Source of the DNA: Beijerinckiaceae bacterium | GTDB taxonomy: Bacteria; Pseudomonadota; Alphaproteobacteria; Rhizobiales; Beijerinckiaceae | Assembly: GCA_026461505.1 (NCBI GenBank) | Contig: JAPJMW010000144.1 | Coordinates: 1-41,347 of the forward strand | Reading direction: 5' to 3' | DNA: 41,347 bases | Translations under genes and position numbers: made by a program | Part shown: positions 25,573-33,511 of the stretch, in pieces | How the letters are laid out: each line of letters opens with the position of its first letter | How positions within the stretch are numbered: the first letter of the stretch is position 1 | The notes under the pieces: generated by a model | What the model was told of the DNA's origin: nothing | Seen by the model: only the letters and a program-made list of their open reading frames with translations | Database searches by the model: none

Positions 25573-26172
25573 ATGAACACCATCAAATCAATTTGCGTCT
25601 ATTGCGGCTCCGGCAACGGATCGGACCCTGCCTTTGAACAATCAGCCTTTCTTCTCGGTAAGACGATGGCGAAAGCGGGAATTCGCCTCGTTTATGGCGG
25701 TGGCAATACCGGTTTGATGGGAACGGTTGCCCGCTCGGTTATTGATCACGGTGGATTGGTAACGGGCATCATTCCTGATTTTCTTAAAGACCGCGAAGTA
25801 ATGCTGAAAGACGCTGACGAAATGATCGTCGTGCCTGATATGCACACGCGCAAACAATTAATGTTTGAAAAGGCAGATGCCTTCGTCGCCCTGCCCGGCG
25901 GCGTTGGCACGCTTGAGGAATTGGTCGAGCAATTAACATGGGCTCAGCTTGGCCGTCACACCAAACCGATTTTGATCGCCGACATTAACGGCTTCTGGAA
26001 GCCGCTTCTATCGTTGTTTGATCATATGCGGGAGACGCGCTTTATTCGTGACGGGTTTCACGTCAATTATCTGATAGCTGAGCAGGTTGACGATATTGTA
26101 CCCATGCTAACGGCCGCAGCCCGCCAAGCTATGCCTAGCGTCGAAAATCTTGCGGTCGTTGAAAAATTATAA
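25573..26172 (+). CDS. LOG family protein (cytokinin riboside 5'-monophosphate phosphoribohydrolase type)
   Basis: A 199-residue Rossmann-fold protein of the LOG/TIGR00730 family. It has SICVYCGSGNGSDP at the start, VYGGGNTGLMG, DMHTRKQLMFEKADAFVALP with the conserved Arg, and PGGVGTLEEL, the nucleotide-binding/catalytic signature. Plant-type LOG enzymes release active cytokinin bases from riboside monophosphates; bacterial members often act as general nucleotide 5'-monophosphate nucleosidases, so the product name alone does not prove cytokinin synthesis. The ATG at 25573 is favoured over an in-frame TTG at 25537, since homologues start near SICVYCGS. It is divergent from the LysM gene. Confidence 0.88.
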   Translation: MNTIKSICVYCGSGNGSDPAFEQSAFLLGKTMAKAGIRLVYGGGNTGLMGTVARSVIDHGGLVTGIIPDFLKDREVMLKDADEMIVVPDMHTRKQLMFEKADAFVALPGGVGTLEELVEQLTWAQLGRHTKPILIADINGFWKPLLSLFDHMRETRFIRDGFHVNYLIAEQVDDIVPMLTAAARQAMPSVENLAVVEKL

Positions 26173-26197
26173 TCCGCGAGGCCCAATTCTATTAAGA

Positions 26198-26234
26198 CCC
26201 ATTCGCCCTGCAAGCGAGCGTTTGCACAAATGGG
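26198..26234 (+). terminator. Hairpin after the LOG gene
   Basis: CCCATT (26198-26203) pairs with AATGGG (26229-26234), and inside it TGCAA (26209-26213) pairs with TTGCA (26222-26226), giving a two-part stem. It lies 26 nt past the stop codon. The bases after it (CCTTTAAG) give only a short T-run, so it is a modest terminator. Confidence 0.45.
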
Positions 26235-26303
26235 CCTTTAAGCCCAACACTTTCCCTCCTATTTCTTACCCATCATACGGCACCGTTTTCAACAGGATCC
26301 ATC

Positions 26304-27224
26304 ATGTCCATCCGCCCCGTTCGTCACATCTCCGGCACAACCCCGCATATGGAAGGCGCTGGCGTTAGCCTGCAACGCGTATTCGGTTTTGGTGACCCTA
26401 GCCTGACCGACCCTTTTCTGATGATGGATGACTTCCGGAATGACAGGCCGGAAAACTATCTGAAAGGTTTCCCGTGGCATCCGCATCGCGGCATCGAGAC
26501 GATCACCTATGTGCTCGCGGGTACGGTTGAGCATGGCGACAGCCTTGGTAATCAAGGCACATTGGGCGCGGGCGATGTGCAATGGATGACGGCCGGTTCC
26601 GGCATCCTGCATCAGGAAATGCCCAAAGGCGATGCGAAGGGCCGTATGCATGGCTTCCAACTCTGGGCCAATCTACCCTCGAACCTCAAAATGACAACGC
26701 CCCGCTATCAAGACGTCGGCTCGAAAGACATACCGGAAATTTTCGAAGATGACGGCACCCGCGTGCGCGTCGTCGTCGGTTCCTTCTGGGGCAAGACAGG
26801 TCCTGTCGATGGCATCGCGGCTGATCCGCAATATCTCGATATTTATGTACCACCGGGCAAACGCAAAGTATTTCCGATTGATACCTATCGCTCGGCGTTC
26901 GCCTATATTTTCGAAGGCTCAGCCAGTTTCCGCGATGCATCAAAGCCGTTCGGTATATTGGTTGAAAAAGAGATCGACGGCGAAGAAATCCACATCCGCG
27001 ACATGAGCGGTAATCGTACGCTTGTTGTGTTCGACAAAGGCGACGAAGTTGTCGTGCAAGCAGGCGAACACGGCGTACGCTTTTTGCTGATCTCCGGCGC
27101 ACCGATCCGCGAACCCGTCGCTTGGCACGGCCCGATTGTGATGAACACGCGCGAAGAGCTCATCACCGCCGTCAATGAATTGCGTTCCGGCACCTTCATC
27201 AAAGAAGGCGTTCGGAAGAGCTGA
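26304..27224 (+). CDS. Pirin family protein
   Basis: A 306-residue bicupin. The N-terminal cupin keeps the four iron ligands seen in human pirin: His59 and His61 in HPHRG, His103 and Glu105 in ILHQEMP. GVSLQRVFGFGDPSLTDPFL and MHGFQLWANLPSNLK are further family marks; the C-terminal cupin (YLDIYVPPGKRKVFPIDTY onward) has no such ligands, as is usual. Bacterial pirins include quercetin dioxygenases and partners of metabolic enzymes, so the role is unclear. AGGA 6 nt upstream supports the ATG. The gene converges on hicB and the two share a hairpin. Confidence 0.9.
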   Translation: MSIRPVRHISGTTPHMEGAGVSLQRVFGFGDPSLTDPFLMMDDFRNDRPENYLKGFPWHPHRGIETITYVLAGTVEHGDSLGNQGTLGAGDVQWMTAGSGILHQEMPKGDAKGRMHGFQLWANLPSNLKMTTPRYQDVGSKDIPEIFEDDGTRVRVVVGSFWGKTGPVDGIAADPQYLDIYVPPGKRKVFPIDTYRSAFAYIFEGSASFRDASKPFGILVEKEIDGEEIHIRDMSGNRTLVVFDKGDEVVVQAGEHGVRFLLISGAPIREPVAWHGPIVMNTREELITAVNELRSGTFIKEGVRKS

Positions 27225-27247
27225 TCGAATTAAAGGATGCAGGAACC

Positions 27248-27272
27248 GAACTGGCCTTAGTCAGGCCGGTTC
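27248..27272. terminator. Bidirectional hairpin between pirin and hicB genes
   Basis: GAACTGGCCT (27248-27257) pairs with AGGCCGGTTC (27263-27272) with one wobble and a 5-nt loop. It lies between the convergent ends, and its right arm covers the last codons of hicB. The T-run is weak on both strands (CTTCAG on the plus side), so efficiency is uncertain. Confidence 0.55.
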
Positions 27273-27611
27273 CTTCAGCAAACGAGACGCCGCAGCGTCG
27301 AGAATTTCCGCGCCCCATTCATTCATGCTTTGGCCCGAGAGCTTAGCCGCAAGCGCCGCGCGGGCATGGATGGCAGGTGAAACCCGCAACATTAAATTGC
27401 CGGAATAAGGCTTATCGGGCGCCTTTCCTGCTTTGGCGCATGTAGCCAGATAGTCATCAACCGCCTCGTGAAAGGCCTTTTTAAGTCCCTTAACGCTATC
27501 GGCATGGAAGCCGACAACATCTTCAATATTGGCGATATGGCCGACAAAAACTTCGTCGTCGGCATCAAATTCAACACGAGCCATATAGGATTTATAACTT
27601 AAGATACTCAT
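27261..27611 (-). CDS. hicB: HicB-type antitoxin
   Basis: A 116-residue protein. The N-terminal part (YMARVEFDADDEVFVGHIAN, then GFHADSVKGLKKAFHEAVDD) is the HicB partial RNase-H-like fold that covers its toxin. The C-terminal part (SGNLMLRVSPAIHARAALAA) is a ribbon-helix-helix DNA-binding segment, so it likely represses its own operon. The start overlaps the hicA stop by 4 nt (ATGA), giving the toxin-first order common in HicAB. The inverted repeat at 27890-27916 is the obvious candidate operator. It may instead be one of the many HicB-like proteins without toxin function. Confidence 0.85.
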   Translation of the reverse strand: MSILSYKSYMARVEFDADDEVFVGHIANIEDVVGFHADSVKGLKKAFHEAVDDYLATCAKAGKAPDKPYSGNLMLRVSPAIHARAALAAKLSGQSMNEWGAEILDAAASRLLKEPA

Positions 27612-27871
27612 GGCTTTACTCCCAAACGCACCAGATAGTCTCGGGCGTCACGGACCTGATATCGCTTGGCTTCTTTCGACGGATGAGGACGATGAAACAT
27701 AGCGATCATTCCGTTCTTCTCGAAACGAACACGCGAGCCCGCCCCCTCAATCACCCGACATCCCGCCGCAATCAACAGCGCCTCGATATCGCCCCATTCA
27801 AGCGACGCTGGCGTGGGGTACGTAAACAGTGCTGCAAGCGTCTTGCGATGGCGCGCATTCATGCTGACCAT
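27608..27871 (-). CDS. hicA: HicA-type toxin, variant active site
   Basis: An 87-residue basic protein. EWGDIEALLIAAGCRVIEG and the ending YQVRDARDYLVRLGVKP fit the HicA dsRBD-like fold, which cleaves mRNA on ribosomes. In canonical HicA the catalytic His follows Gly-Ser (GSH); here the same place reads GSR (Gly45-Ser46-Arg47). His residues are found further on in FHRPHPSKEAKRY. The same family variant is, as I recall, common in proteobacteria, so this may be a subfamily feature and not decay. The start may be the ATG at 27871 or at 27862. It precedes hicB in an overlapping pair. Confidence 0.8.
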   Translation of the reverse strand: MVSMNARHRKTLAALFTYPTPASLEWGDIEALLIAAGCRVIEGAGSRVRFEKNGMIAMFHRPHPSKEAKRYQVRDARDYLVRLGVKP

Positions 27872-27889
27872 TCAACACAAACCTATCTA

Positions 27890-27916
27890 AAATGCAATCA
27901 AAAAATGATTGCATTT
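27890..27916. promoter_or_regulatory. 11-bp perfect inverted repeat between cimA and hicA
   Basis: AAATGCAATCA (27890-27900) and TGATTGCATTT (27906-27916) are perfect inverted arms around AAAAA. It lies 19 nt upstream of the hicA ATG and 5 nt past the cimA stop, both on the minus strand. Place and symmetry fit an operator for the ribbon-helix-helix domain of HicB. It could instead be a weak terminator of cimA: the stem is A+T rich and followed by only four T residues on that strand. Confidence 0.65.
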
Positions 27917-27920
27917 ACCA

Positions 27921-29513
27921 TCAAACCACCGCGCCGACCCGCACGAGCTTATAGGTGATTGAATCGATCAAGGCTTGAAAGGATGCGTCGATGATATTGC
28001 CGCTAACGCCCACGGTCGTCCAGCGCTCGCCGGTCTCATCCGCAGTTTCCACCAAGACGCGCGTCACAGCATCCGATCCGCCTTGGAAAATTCGAACCTT
28101 ATAATCCACCAATTCAAGGCCTTTGATATGGGTTTGATATTTGCCAAGGTCTTTGCGTAAAGCGAGATCAAGCGCATTCACCGGACCATTGCCTTCGGCC
28201 GCCGAAATCAGCGTTTCGCCATCCACATCCACCTTTACAAAGGCTTCGGCAATCGTCTCCGCAAGTCCATCATCGGAGAAGCGGCGTTCTACATTCACAC
28301 TGAAGCGCTGAACGCGGAAAAATTCCGGCACCTCGCCCAAGATCCGTTGCGCCAATAAAAAGAAGCTCGCATCCGCGCCTTCATACGAATAGCCAAGCCC
28401 TTCGCGTTCTTTGACTTCTTCGAGCAAGCGCGAAATGCGGTGATCGTCTTTTTTAACCACGATGCCAAGGCGTTCGAGCTCTGCCAAAATATTCGAGCGG
28501 CCCGCTTGATCAGACACCAAAACCTTGCGTCTGTTCCCCACGCTTTCCGGCTCCACATGCTCATAGGTATGCGGATCTTTCATCACGGCTGAGGCGTGGA
28601 TCCCCGCCTTTGTGGCGAAGGCCGAAGCCCCCACATAAGGCGCGTGTCGATTGGGAGAGCGATTTAAAATTTCATCCAGCGCGCGGGAGACTTGCGTCAA
28701 ACTTTTCAGCGCCTCATCGCTGACGCCGATAGAGAGGCTCTTTGAAAATTCCTGCTTCAATTTGAGCGTCGGAATAATGGTCGCGAGATTGGCATTGCCG
28801 CAGCGTTCGCCCAATCCATTCAATGTGCCTTGAATTTGCCGTGCACCCGCTCTGACGGCAGCAAAAGAATTGGCAACCGCCTGCCCCGTATCATCATGGG
28901 CATGAATACCAAGATGCGAACCTGGTATGTGCTTTGCGACTTCACCAACAATGCTTTCCACTTCATGGGGCAGCGTGCCGCCATTGGTGTCGCATAACAC
29001 AACCCACCGTGCACCTGCTTCATAGGCTGCTTTGGCTACCTGCAACGCATAATCGGGATTGGCTTTATAGCCATCGAAAAAATGCTCGCAATCGAGCATC
29101 GTCTCGCGCCCTGCGGTTACCACAGCCGCAATGCTTTCACGCACCGAGTCGAGGTTATCCTCAAGCGTTGCTTCAAGCGCAACACGCACCTGATAATCCC
29201 AAGCTTTACCGACAAAACAAATCGCATCGCTCTCAGACGCCAAAAGCCCCGCAATGCCGGGATCATTTGATATCGAGCGCCCGATTTTCTTCGTCATCCC
29301 GAAGGCCGTGAAACGCGCTTTCTTCGTGCGTTTTTTCGAGAAGAAATCCGTATCCATCGGATTGGCGCCGGGATAGCCGCCTTCGACATAATCAATACCC
29401 AATCCATCGAGCATGGTCGCAATTTGGATCTTATCCTCAAGCGAAAAATCAACTCCCGTCGTTTGCGCGCCGTCGCGCAAGGTTGTGTCGAAAAGATAAA
29501 GGCGATCCGTCAT
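27921..29513 (-). CDS. cimA: Citramalate synthase
   Basis: A 530-residue enzyme condensing acetyl-CoA and pyruvate to (R)-citramalate, a route to 2-oxobutyrate and isoleucine that avoids threonine. The TIM barrel starts with LFDTTLRDGAQ, the metal/catalytic site, and includes YVEGGYPGANPMDTDFF, which separates this family from isopropylmalate and homocitrate synthases, and LGIHAHDDTGQAVANS with two metal-ligand His. The C-terminal LeuA-like allosteric domain (about 400-530) is present, so isoleucine feedback is plausible. The ATG at 29513 is chosen over a TTG at 29519. It lies 12 nt after the GNAT gene, so the two are probably co-transcribed. Confidence 0.93.
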   Translation of the reverse strand: MTDRLYLFDTTLRDGAQTTGVDFSLEDKIQIATMLDGLGIDYVEGGYPGANPMDTDFFSKKRTKKARFTAFGMTKKIGRSISNDPGIAGLLASESDAICFVGKAWDYQVRVALEATLEDNLDSVRESIAAVVTAGRETMLDCEHFFDGYKANPDYALQVAKAAYEAGARWVVLCDTNGGTLPHEVESIVGEVAKHIPGSHLGIHAHDDTGQAVANSFAAVRAGARQIQGTLNGLGERCGNANLATIIPTLKLKQEFSKSLSIGVSDEALKSLTQVSRALDEILNRSPNRHAPYVGASAFATKAGIHASAVMKDPHTYEHVEPESVGNRRKVLVSDQAGRSNILAELERLGIVVKKDDHRISRLLEEVKEREGLGYSYEGADASFFLLAQRILGEVPEFFRVQRFSVNVERRFSDDGLAETIAEAFVKVDVDGETLISAAEGNGPVNALDLALRKDLGKYQTHIKGLELVDYKVRIFQGGSDAVTRVLVETADETGERWTTVGVSGNIIDASFQALIDSITYKLVRVGAVV

Positions 29514-29525
29514 GGTCAAAGCCTA

Positions 29526-30044
29526 TCAGTGAAGCGGCGCAGGAGATGCGCCAAGGGTTTTTGTCATAGAAGTATTGGCAAGCCACTCATCGCCCAGCGA
29601 CACGCTGCTGCGCCGTTGCGGCTCATAGCCCCGAACAGAAAAAAGCGGCACCGCACAATCGCTCGCCTCGACGTGAAGCGCTGAGACACCGCGCGCTTGC
29701 GCAAGCTTTTCAATCGCATCCACCAGCGTCGTCGCGACACCGCGGCGCGCAACGCCGGGGGCAACAAATAAAAGATCAATCTGGTCTTTGCCCTTCAGCG
29801 CAATAAAGCCGGCAGGCAAGCCTTCAAGCGTTGCAACAAGTGTTAATCCGCTCTCAAGCCGCTTGGCAAAAGCAGGCTCATCGTCAAAGGCCTCGATCCA
29901 CGCTTTGATTTGGTTCTCGGAATAATCCTCAGACGCCAATTGCTCAATGCTCGCCCGCACAATGCGAAGCAATATCGCAAGGTCTTTTGGGAGATAAGGC
30001 CGCAGCGCAGGCGCAGACCATTTGGGAGTTGCGGAGAGGATCAT
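29526..30044 (-). CDS. GNAT family N-acetyltransferase
   Basis: A 172-residue acetyltransferase. The fold runs from LRPYLPKDLAILLRIVRASI through LEGLPAGFIALKGKDQIDLL to the acetyl-CoA loop VARRGVATTLVDAIE (motif A) and LHVEASDCAVPLFSVRGYEP (motif B). No close relative of known substrate is recognised; small GNATs act on amino acids, antibiotics, peptides or protein N-termini. GAGG lies 6 nt upstream of the ATG. It sits directly ahead of cimA. Confidence 0.88.
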   Translation of the reverse strand: MILSATPKWSAPALRPYLPKDLAILLRIVRASIEQLASEDYSENQIKAWIEAFDDEPAFAKRLESGLTLVATLEGLPAGFIALKGKDQIDLLFVAPGVARRGVATTLVDAIEKLAQARGVSALHVEASDCAVPLFSVRGYEPQRRSSVSLGDEWLANTSMTKTLGASPAPLH

Positions 30045-30065
30045 AGGAGGCCTCGATCATTTAAT

Positions 30066-30153
30066 CCGTCATTGCGAACGAACGTGAAGCAACCCAGTTG
30101 ATGGTGCAAAAAAGGTCTGGATTGCTTCGTCACTGCGCTCCCCGCAAGGACGG
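30066..30153. repeat. Palindromic intergenic repeat, short diverged copy
   Basis: The 88-bp element starts CCGTCATTGCGAACGAACG and its right end, read in reverse complement, starts CCGTCCTTGCGGGGAGCGC; both arms then share GAAGCAA plus a CCA end. It lies between the GNAT and cysS genes on the minus strand. The arms match the two larger copies at 40951-41072 and 41155-41274, but the centre is shorter and different. It may act as a transcript-end structure for cysS, although there is no T-run. Confidence 0.8.
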
Positions 30154-30168
30154 ATAATAAAGTGCATT

Positions 30169-31632
30169 TCATCGTTTCACCTCCCACGTCGTTGTGGGAT
30201 TACCCCCGGCATCTTTACCGTCTTTGATCTGAATATCCATCGCCACAAGCTCATCACGAATGCGATCCGATTCAGCGAAGTTTTTAGTACGGCGCGCTTC
30301 GATACGGGCTTCGATCAGCGAGGTAACGCTGTTTAGCCATTCAGGATCACGATCCGCCATCGCCTCCGTTACATCGGAATTTGAAAACCAAGCTTTTGTA
30401 TTTAATCCAAGAAAATCCGCGCAATAGGCAAGCTGTTGGGCATCTTGTGAATTAACCTTTGCTTTGCGAGCAAGATCAGACAAAACGGCAAAGGCTGATG
30501 CCGTATTCAAATCATCGCACAACGCGTCAAGCAGCGCTGGATCGACAGAGCCAGATGTAAGCGAAACATGATGGCGTCCTGCCAATTCAGCCCAATTGGC
30601 AAGCGTCTTTTCCGCCTCTTCCAACGCCTTCACCGTGAAATCAATCGGCTGCCGATAATGCGTCTTCAGCATTGCTAACCGCAACACGTCACCCGGCCAA
30701 GAACGCCCGCCAAATTTATTCGTCGCCAGCAATTCATTGATGGTGACAAAATTTCCCAAGCTCTTGGACATTTTCTGTCCTTCAACCTGCAAGAAACCAT
30801 TATGCATCCAAACCTTCGCCATAACATCTTGACCGAAGGCGCAGCAGCTTTGCGCGATTTCGTTTTCATGATGCGGAAACACCAAATCAATCCCGCCGCC
30901 ATGAATATCAAACATCTCGCCCAAATAGCGATGGCTCATCGCCGAGCATTCAATATGCCAGCCGGGGCGACCATAGATAGAGACCTCAGCGCCAGCTTCA
31001 ACAAACGCGCCGTTCCAGCCAGGCTCTGAAGGCGAGGATTCTTTCCACAATACAAAATCCGCCGCATGGCGCTTATGCACTTCCACTGCCACGCGAGCGC
31101 CTTCGATCTGCTCATCGAGCTTGCGGTTCGACAACGCGCCATAAGCAGGCATAGAGCCAACCTCAAACAGCACCTCGCGTCCCTGCTCGCCTTTAGCGAT
31201 ATAGGCATGACCATTGTTGATGAGCCGATTGATGATGCCCACCATCTCTTGGATATTGTCCGTCGCCCGCGGCTCCACGGTCGGCGGCAAGCAGCCCAAG
31301 GCCGCGACATCGGCATGAAATTGCGCGGCGGTGCTTTCGGTCACTTTGCGGATGGCTTCATTCAGAGCCATATCGGGATAATCCCGCGCTGCGCGGTCAT
31401 TAATCTTGTCGTCGACATCCGTGATGTTGCGGACATAGGTGACATGGCTCTCGCCATTAACATGCCGCATCAGGCGGTACAGCACATCGAACACAATCAC
31501 GGGCCGCGCATTGCCGATATGGGCGAAATCATACACCGTAGGGCCACAGACATACATCCGCACATTCACCGGATCGATTGGCGTAAACGGCTCTTTCTTG
31601 CGGGTAAGGGTGTTGTAAAGCGTAAGTGCCAT
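30169..31632 (-). CDS. cysS: Cysteine-tRNA ligase
   Basis: A 487-residue class I aminoacyl-tRNA synthetase. It has the zinc-site start [19 protein letters not shown] with Cys29 and HIGN (38-41), further zinc ligands in WHIECSAMS and HHENEIAQS, and KMSKSLGNF (about 286). The C-terminal helical domain ([20 protein letters not shown]) and the end [17 protein letters not shown] are typical. It charges tRNA-Cys in the cytoplasm. AGGA lies 6 nt upstream of the ATG. It seems to be transcribed alone from the divergent gap at 31633-31922. Confidence 0.96.
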   Translation of the reverse strand: MALTLYNTLTRKKEPFTPIDPVNVRMYVCGPTVYDFAHIGNARPVIVFDVLYRLMRHVNGESHVTYVRNITDVDDKINDRAARDYPDMALNEAIRKVTESTAAQFHADVAALGCLPPTVEPRATDNIQEMVGIINRLINNGHAYIAKGEQGREVLFEVGSMPAYGALSNRKLDEQIEGARVAVEVHKRHAADFVLWKESSPSEPGWNGAFVEAGAEVSIYGRPGWHIECSAMSHRYLGEMFDIHGGGIDLVFPHHENEIAQSCCAFGQDVMAKVWMHNGFLQVEGQKMSKSLGNFVTINELLATNKFGGRSWPGDVLRLAMLKTHYRQPIDFTVKALEEAEKTLANWAELAGRHHVSLTSGSVDPALLDALCDDLNTASAFAVLSDLARKAKVNSQDAQQLAYCADFLGLNTKAWFSNSDVTEAMADRDPEWLNSVTSLIEARIEARRTKNFAESDRIRDELVAMDIQIKDGKDAGGNPTTTWEVKR

Positions 31633-31813
31633 GGGGTTTCCTGCCTTAGCTGGCTATCGGAAACCTTTGCTCTGTAATCAAGAGAAAAACGGCCCCGGCC
31701 AGCAAAAATGCTAGCTCATAATCTCGCAAATGCTGAGCGCTAAGGGACAATTCATGCTTTTATCATGCCGATGAGCGAGCCTCCCGTCAAGCGCGACACA
31801 CGGTTTGAGGGCA

Positions 31814-31850
31814 CTGCCTTAACCTTATTGGATAAAATTTAAGAGGCAGC
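31814..31850. promoter_or_regulatory. Imperfect inverted repeat in the divergent gap
   Basis: CTGCCTTAA (31814-31822) pairs with TTAAGAGGCAG (31839-31849) with a 2-nt bulge, and the A+T-rich TAAAATTT/AAATTTTA pair (31833-31840 and 31855-31862) overlaps it. The region separates cysS from the exported-protein gene and should hold both promoters. The symmetry may be functional, but the site is not recognised. Confidence 0.25.
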
Positions 31851-31922
31851 GATCAAATTTTAACCAAATTGCAATGGTTCGGATGGATTTTCGCGCAATT
31901 GTCAGTCTTCCGGAATGGTTTC

Positions 31923-32231
31923 ATGCGTGGTTTAAAGATTCTGTCGGCGTTTTCGATTGTTTTAGCACTTTCCTCGGGTGTGTCTCTCTCGGCCAATACG
32001 GCGCTCCGCGATTTTGTGGTTCCGGCTGATGATGGGTATGGCATGGATGATTGTTTGGCCGAAGGCGGCCCTTGCGCCAAGCTGATCGCCGATTCGTGGT
32101 GCCAACTGAACGGAATGAGCGCCTCGGTCAGCTATATTGCCGCCGATATGACTGAAATTACGGCATCCTTGTCCAAAAAGGCCTCAAATAAGGCCCCTGT
32201 ACCGTCCTATATTGTAACCTGCGCCGAGTAA
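31923..32231 (+). CDS. Small exported protein, conserved type, function unknown
   Basis: A 102-residue protein with a Sec signal (KILSAFSIVLALSSGVSLSA) and a mature part of about 78 residues. PADDGYGMDDCLAEGGPCAK then LIADSWCQLNGMSAS, and a final Cys in IVTCAE, make four cysteines that could form two disulfides in the periplasm. The GYG..DCL..G..C....DSWC pattern is familiar to me from uncharacterised rhizobial proteins, but no function is known. The frame extends upstream to a TTG at 31869; the ATG at 31923 is favoured because it puts the signal peptide first. It lies 137 bp ahead of the DUF2865 gene on the same strand. Confidence 0.75.
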   Translation: MRGLKILSAFSIVLALSSGVSLSANTALRDFVVPADDGYGMDDCLAEGGPCAKLIADSWCQLNGMSASVSYIAADMTEITASLSKKASNKAPVPSYIVTCAE

Positions 32232-32368
32232 TCCGGCGTCCATTAAAGGCCTAGGTTCGAACACCGCTTGACGCCTGCAGCCGGGAATGGAAAGACGCGT
32301 ATCGGATCGGTCATCTTTTTGACGCGATCGTGAGGCCCATACGTCTTCTTCTCTGGTACGAAAGTTTG

Positions 32369-33502
32369 ATGCTCAACCGTAAAGCCTACGTTTTATTATC
32401 CCTGACGGCGCTCTGGTCGCTGAGCCTTGGGCTCGCGCAAGCGCAGGGCGTGGGCTATTGCGACCGATTAAAAGCCGAGCTCGCCGCCGTCGAAAACTCG
32501 ATTTCGTCGAATGTGAACGTCGATTTGTCAGCAACGCTCAAAAAGACGCAGCGGGAGCTTGATCGCACCGCAGCTTACGCCAAGTCGATCGGCTGCAACG
32601 ATATGCGCATACCCCTTTTATCCGGCCCCGCGCCGGCAAAATGCCCGTCGCTTGAGGCTCAAATCGGCCAGCTGGAACAAGATATCGAATCCTTGAAGCA
32701 GGAAGCGGCGCGCGACTCCTCTGGTGATTTGGAAGTACGGCGTGATACGCTTAAAGCCACGCTCGATGGCAATTGTACTGCGGGAACACCATCGGGTAAT
32801 GGCCAAGCCAAGGGTGGTGCCAATACGCCCTTCGGTGGCGCAACCGATGGCCTGCAAGCGTCCGAAATGCCGGATGATCCGATGGCGCGTCTGGGCTCTT
32901 CCGTCGCTAATGGCTTCCGTACGATTTGTGTTAGAAAATGCGATGGCTTTTTCTTCCCCATCAGCCAATTCGGTTCCAATAACCGCCTCTCAACCGATGC
33001 CGATCTTTGCCATGCCTCCTGCCCCGGCGCGGAAGTTAGCCTCTATGTGCAGCCAGCGGATAAAGAAGTCGATAGTGCCGTCTCGGCCGAAAATGGGCAG
33101 CTTTACACCGCCCTTCCAACCGCTTTCCATCATCGCAACGCGGTTGATCCCACCTGCTCGTGCCGCGTGCCTGGAAAGAACTGGGCTGATACATTGGCGG
33201 ATGCCGAGCGCATTCTGGGCGTCACAGGTCAATCCGATGCACTCGTTACCGAATTGAAGGCGCAGGAATTATCCCGTCCGCGCGATATGAAAGCTCCGGT
33301 CAAGGGTAAGAAGGGCGATCCCGCCCCCGCGATTTCGCCTGCTGCCGATTTAATCGCCTTACAAAACGCTATTCCCGCAGGCACCGATATCGTGCCGGTT
33401 GGCCAAGGCGATGTGCAAGAAATCACCGCGCCCGATGGCAGCAAGCGTAAAATCCGAATTCTGCGCGCCCCAGGTGCCGCAGCCGTTACAGCCGTTCAAT
33501 AA
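32369..33502 (+). CDS. Exported DUF2865 domain protein
   Basis: A 377-residue protein with a signal peptide (AYVLLSLTALWSLSLGLAQA), then a coiled-coil-like region (about 25-125: ECs interspersed with charged heptads such as LEAQIGQLEQDIESLKQEAA), a Gly/Asn-rich linker and the DUF2865 core (about 180-285). The core reads RTICVRKCDGFFFPISQFGS, then LCHASCPGAEVSLYV and DPTCSCRVPGKNW, with six cysteines arranged as in this family of Hyphomicrobiales proteins. The tail is Lys/Pro-rich. No function is known. It would be periplasmic. The ATG at 32369 is preferred to an upstream GTG at 32330, which would add a non-signal leader. Confidence 0.85.
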   Translation: MLNRKAYVLLSLTALWSLSLGLAQAQGVGYCDRLKAELAAVENSISSNVNVDLSATLKKTQRELDRTAAYAKSIGCNDMRIPLLSGPAPAKCPSLEAQIGQLEQDIESLKQEAARDSSGDLEVRRDTLKATLDGNCTAGTPSGNGQAKGGANTPFGGATDGLQASEMPDDPMARLGSSVANGFRTICVRKCDGFFFPISQFGSNNRLSTDADLCHASCPGAEVSLYVQPADKEVDSAVSAENGQLYTALPTAFHHRNAVDPTCSCRVPGKNWADTLADAERILGVTGQSDALVTELKAQELSRPRDMKAPVKGKKGDPAPAISPAADLIALQNAIPAGTDIVPVGQGDVQEITAPDGSKRKIRILRAPGAAAVTAVQ

Positions 33503-33511
33503 ACGCTTGTT

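Noticed and set aside
31066-31677. 203-residue plus-strand ORF opposite cysS
   Set aside because: Antisense shadow of the conserved cysS frame; rich in His, Ile and Arg with no recognisable motif or signal.
32245-32265. GGTTCGAAC resembling a tRNA T-loop
   Set aside because: No acceptor stem, D-arm or anticodon arm can be folded around it.
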